From assembly GCF_015476115.1 (NCBI RefSeq), contig NZ_CP064295.1, positions 2,536,001 through 2,600,000 on the forward strand: 64,000 bases of DNA, in the 5' to 3' direction. Position 1 is the stretch's first letter. Every line of letters starts with the position of its first letter. This stretch comes from Aegicerativicinus sediminis (lineage in GTDB: Bacteria; Bacteroidota; Bacteroidia; Flavobacteriales; Flavobacteriaceae). A program made the position numbers and the translations under genes. This document shows positions 61,871 through 64,000 of the stretch, one piece after another. The notes under the pieces are model-generated. The model did no database searches. It had not been told where the DNA came from and saw only the letters and a list, made by a program, of their open reading frames with translations.

Positions 61871-63871
61871 ATGGTAAGATTTACACTTTCCTTGTTCGTT
61901 GCTATCGTATTTACTTTTTCAGGAAACGGACAAATACTTGACCCTGTAAAATGGGAAAGCTCAGTTGAAAAAATAAATGACTCAACCTACAAATTAATTT
62001 CAGTTGCACACATAGATGATGGCTGGCATCTCTATTCACAAAGTGTTCCGGAAAATGGTCCTATACCGACCACCTTTTCTTATCCAGAATCGGATAGCAT
62101 AAAACTTTTAAATGAAACTATTGAAGATATAGGAACAACTGTCATGGATCCCGTTTTCAATATGGAAATTAAATATTTTGATGAAACTGCGAAATTCGAA
62201 CAGACTGTAGTTGTTAGTGGGGATGTTTCAAATTCAATTACTGCCGAGGTAGAATATATGGTTTGTGATGAAAGCCGATGCTTACCTCCAACTTATAAGG
62301 ATTTGGTTTTTCAATTAAGCAATGACACTAAATCCTCGTCAATAGATTTTAATACAATTGATGACAATTCAGTAAAAGATTCGGTGCTTAATTCGACCGC
62401 TGATTCTGAAGAATTTACACTTCCTTCTGAGGAACCAAAAAAAGGGCTTTGGGCTATTTTTATTATAGCTTTTTTATCTGGATTTGTCGCCTTACTTACT
62501 CCTTGTGTTTTTCCAATGATTCCAATGACAGTAAGCTTCTTTATTAAGCAAAGTCCAACCAAAGCTACAGGAATTAAAAATGCAGTTATTTATGGGCTTT
62601 CCATAGTAGTGATATATGTAGTGTTAGGTACACTGGTTACTTGGATTTTTGGAGCAGATTCTTTAAATGCTTTAGCCACCAATGTTTGGTTCAATCTAGT
62701 TTTCTTTTTGATTTTAGTGGTATTTGCTATATCCTTCTTGGGGGCTTTTGAAATTGTGCTGCCAAGTTCGTGGGCTAATAAAGTTGACGCTCAAGCCGAT
62801 AGAGGAGGTTACGTTGGAATATTTTTTATGGCTTTGGCATTGGCGATTGTATCTTTCAGTTGCACTGGCCCCATTGTTGGAACGCTTTTGGTTGAGGCCG
62901 CCTCTAAAGGAGGATTGGCCCCTGTAATAGGAATGCTCGGGTTTTCTTTAGCAATTGCAATTCCTTTTGCATTGTTTGCCGCATTTCCAGGCTGGATGAA
63001 TTCGTTGCCAAAATCAGGAGGATGGCTTAACACTGTTAAGGTGGTTTTGGGATTTTTGGAATTGGCACTTGCCTTCAAGTTTTTATCTCAGGCAGATCTT
63101 GTTTTACAGCTTCATTTACTTGAAAGAGAGGTCTTTTTAGCGATATGGATTGCTATTTTTGGAACATTGGCTTTTTATTTGTTTGGTAAAATCACTTTGC
63201 CTCATGATTCGCCATTATCGCATATTTCCGTTGGTAGATTATCTTTAGGACTATTGACTTTGTCTTTTACAATATATTTGATTCCAGGTCTTTGGGGTGC
63301 ACCTTTAAAACTCATTAGCGCTTTTCCTCCCCCAATTGAATATAGTGAATCTCCTTATGGTGTAGGGAATAGTCTAAATAGTGGTTTAATTAATTCACAT
63401 GCAGATGGTGATCTGCCGGATGGGGCACATTATTTACCCCCTCATCAGATTCTTGCTTTTAATGATTATGATAAAGGATTAGCTTATGCCAAAACAGTTA
63501 ATAAACCGGTTTTGCTTGATTTTACAGGATGGGCATGTGTAAATTGCAGAAAAATGGAGCAGAATGTTTGGGTTGATGATCAAGTACTTTCCATTTTAAA
63601 GAATGATGTTGTATTGGTATCGTTATATGTTGATGACAAGCGACCTTTAGACGAAAATGAAGTGTTGGATTCAAAATTACGACCCGGGAAAAAATTGAAA
63701 TATATAGGCCAAAAGTGGAGTGAGTTTCAGGCTGTTCGATATAAAACGAATACTCAACCTTTTTATGTTTTATTAAATAAAGAGGAAGCTAATCTAGTTC
63801 CACCAATTGGATACACCCCAGATGCAGATAATTTTGAGAATTGGTTAAGGGCAGGGATTTCAAATTATTAA
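61871..63871 (+). CDS. dsbD: Thiol:disulfide interchange protein DsbD
   Basis: 666 residues. A signal peptide ([18 protein letters not shown]), a periplasmic N-terminal domain (about 25-150, with CDESRCLPP carrying the two redox cysteines), an eight-helix membrane domain with cysteines in [17 protein letters not shown] and [10 protein letters not shown], and a C-terminal thioredoxin domain with the active site [10 protein letters not shown]. It moves electrons from cytoplasmic thioredoxin to periplasmic proteins, including TlpA-like partners encoded 1.7 kb upstream. Full length; ends 11 bp from a convergent gene. Confidence 0.95.
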   Translation: MVRFTLSLFVAIVFTFSGNGQILDPVKWESSVEKINDSTYKLISVAHIDDGWHLYSQSVPENGPIPTTFSYPESDSIKLLNETIEDIGTTVMDPVFNMEIKYFDETAKFEQTVVVSGDVSNSITAEVEYMVCDESRCLPPTYKDLVFQLSNDTKSSSIDFNTIDDNSVKDSVLNSTADSEEFTLPSEEPKKGLWAIFIIAFLSGFVALLTPCVFPMIPMTVSFFIKQSPTKATGIKNAVIYGLSIVVIYVVLGTLVTWIFGADSLNALATNVWFNLVFFLILVVFAISFLGAFEIVLPSSWANKVDAQADRGGYVGIFFMALALAIVSFSCTGPIVGTLLVEAASKGGLAPVIGMLGFSLAIAIPFALFAAFPGWMNSLPKSGGWLNTVKVVLGFLELALAFKFLSQADLVLQLHLLEREVFLAIWIAIFGTLAFYLFGKITLPHDSPLSHISVGRLSLGLLTLSFTIYLIPGLWGAPLKLISAFPPPIEYSESPYGVGNSLNSGLINSHADGDLPDGAHYLPPHQILAFNDYDKGLAYAKTVNKPVLLDFTGWACVNCRKMEQNVWVDDQVLSILKNDVVLVSLYVDDKRPLDENEVLDSKLRPGKKLKYIGQKWSEFQAVRYKTNTQPFYVLLNKEEANLVPPIGYTPDADNFENWLRAGISNY

Positions 63872-63882
63872 TCCCTCAAATT

Positions 63883-64000
63883 TTACAACTTAAAGACGAA
63901 TCCCTGATCTGTTTTTTTGTTGTATTTGTCTTCGTCGAACTTGTATAAAAAAGACCCCTTCCTTGAGGAATTCATGTCTTTTTCATCTAATTTGATAAGA
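63883..64000 (-). CDS. C-terminal fragment of an unidentified gene
   Basis: The final 38 codons of a minus-strand frame ending at TAA (63883-63885), reading ...DMNSSRKGSFLYKFDEDKYN and ending GFVFKL. The tail pattern LYxFDxxxYxxxxxxGFxFxL resembles the winged-helix end of NrtR-like NUDIX proteins, but the fragment is too short for a firm call. The upstream part lies outside the window. Confidence 0.5.
   Translation of the reverse strand, partial: LIKLDEKDMNSSRKGSFLYKFDEDKYNKKTDQGFVFKL

Overview
The window is a low-GC (AT-rich) chromosomal segment from a member of the Bacteroidota, most likely a marine Flavobacteriaceae. The evidence is a type IX secretion adhesin with a type B (CHU_C) sorting domain next to PorP/SprF and OmpA partners, many lipoproteins, GSCFA, YtxH and THX family proteins, a DUF1553/DUF1501 cytochrome set, and the Bacteroidota promoter element TAnnTTTG upstream of many genes. 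I see no rRNA, tRNA, CRISPR array or insertion sequence.

Layout. 1-8258: the start of a haloperoxidase-like lipoprotein, a three-gene DUF1553/DUF1501/DUF2231-cytochrome operon and a convergent FG-GAP repeat lipoprotein. 8316-18148: a minus-strand module of LysM/binding-protein-like protein, giant repeat adhesin, PorP/SprF and OmpA protein. 18329-21164: a Gfo/Idh/MocA oxidoreductase and formate-THF ligase. 21234-28368: a sulfide-handling island with a DoxX-like protein, AraC regulator, two YeeE/YedE thiosulfate-type transporter halves, type II sulfide:quinone oxidoreductase, sterol desaturase-like protein, persulfide dioxygenase with rhodanese domains, and a Crp/Fnr regulator. 28497-49490: mostly housekeeping genes (era, der, alaS, coaD, ddl, rluD, yaaA, UDG, THX) with a LemA/TPM/MerR/M23 operon, an outer-membrane receptor and an XRE cassette. 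49509-58902: small proteins and the trp operon trpL-E-G-D-C-F-B-[CBM9]-[GHL10]-A. 59115-63871: a MarR regulator and a thiol-redox run (TlpA-like, thioredoxin, two rhodaneses, DsbD), then the end of an unidentified minus-strand gene.

How parts work together. Three promoters in the sulfide island (sqr, the persulfide dioxygenase gene and the DoxX-like gene) carry a 14-bp Crp/Fnr-type dyad at exactly the same distance, 22 bp, from a TAnnTTTG box. The Crp/Fnr protein encoded next to them has all three of its cysteines in one cluster. This suggests a sulfide- or persulfide-sensing regulon of a type I do not recognise from named regulators. The trp operon begins with a 17-codon leader peptide holding three consecutive Trp codons, followed by a terminator hairpin, which is a clear attenuator. 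Two carbohydrate-type lipoprotein genes are inserted between trpB and trpA with overlapping stop and start codons. The adhesin gene carries a recent 948-bp tandem duplication inside a GC-rich patch.

All functions are inferred from sequence alone. No database search was run.
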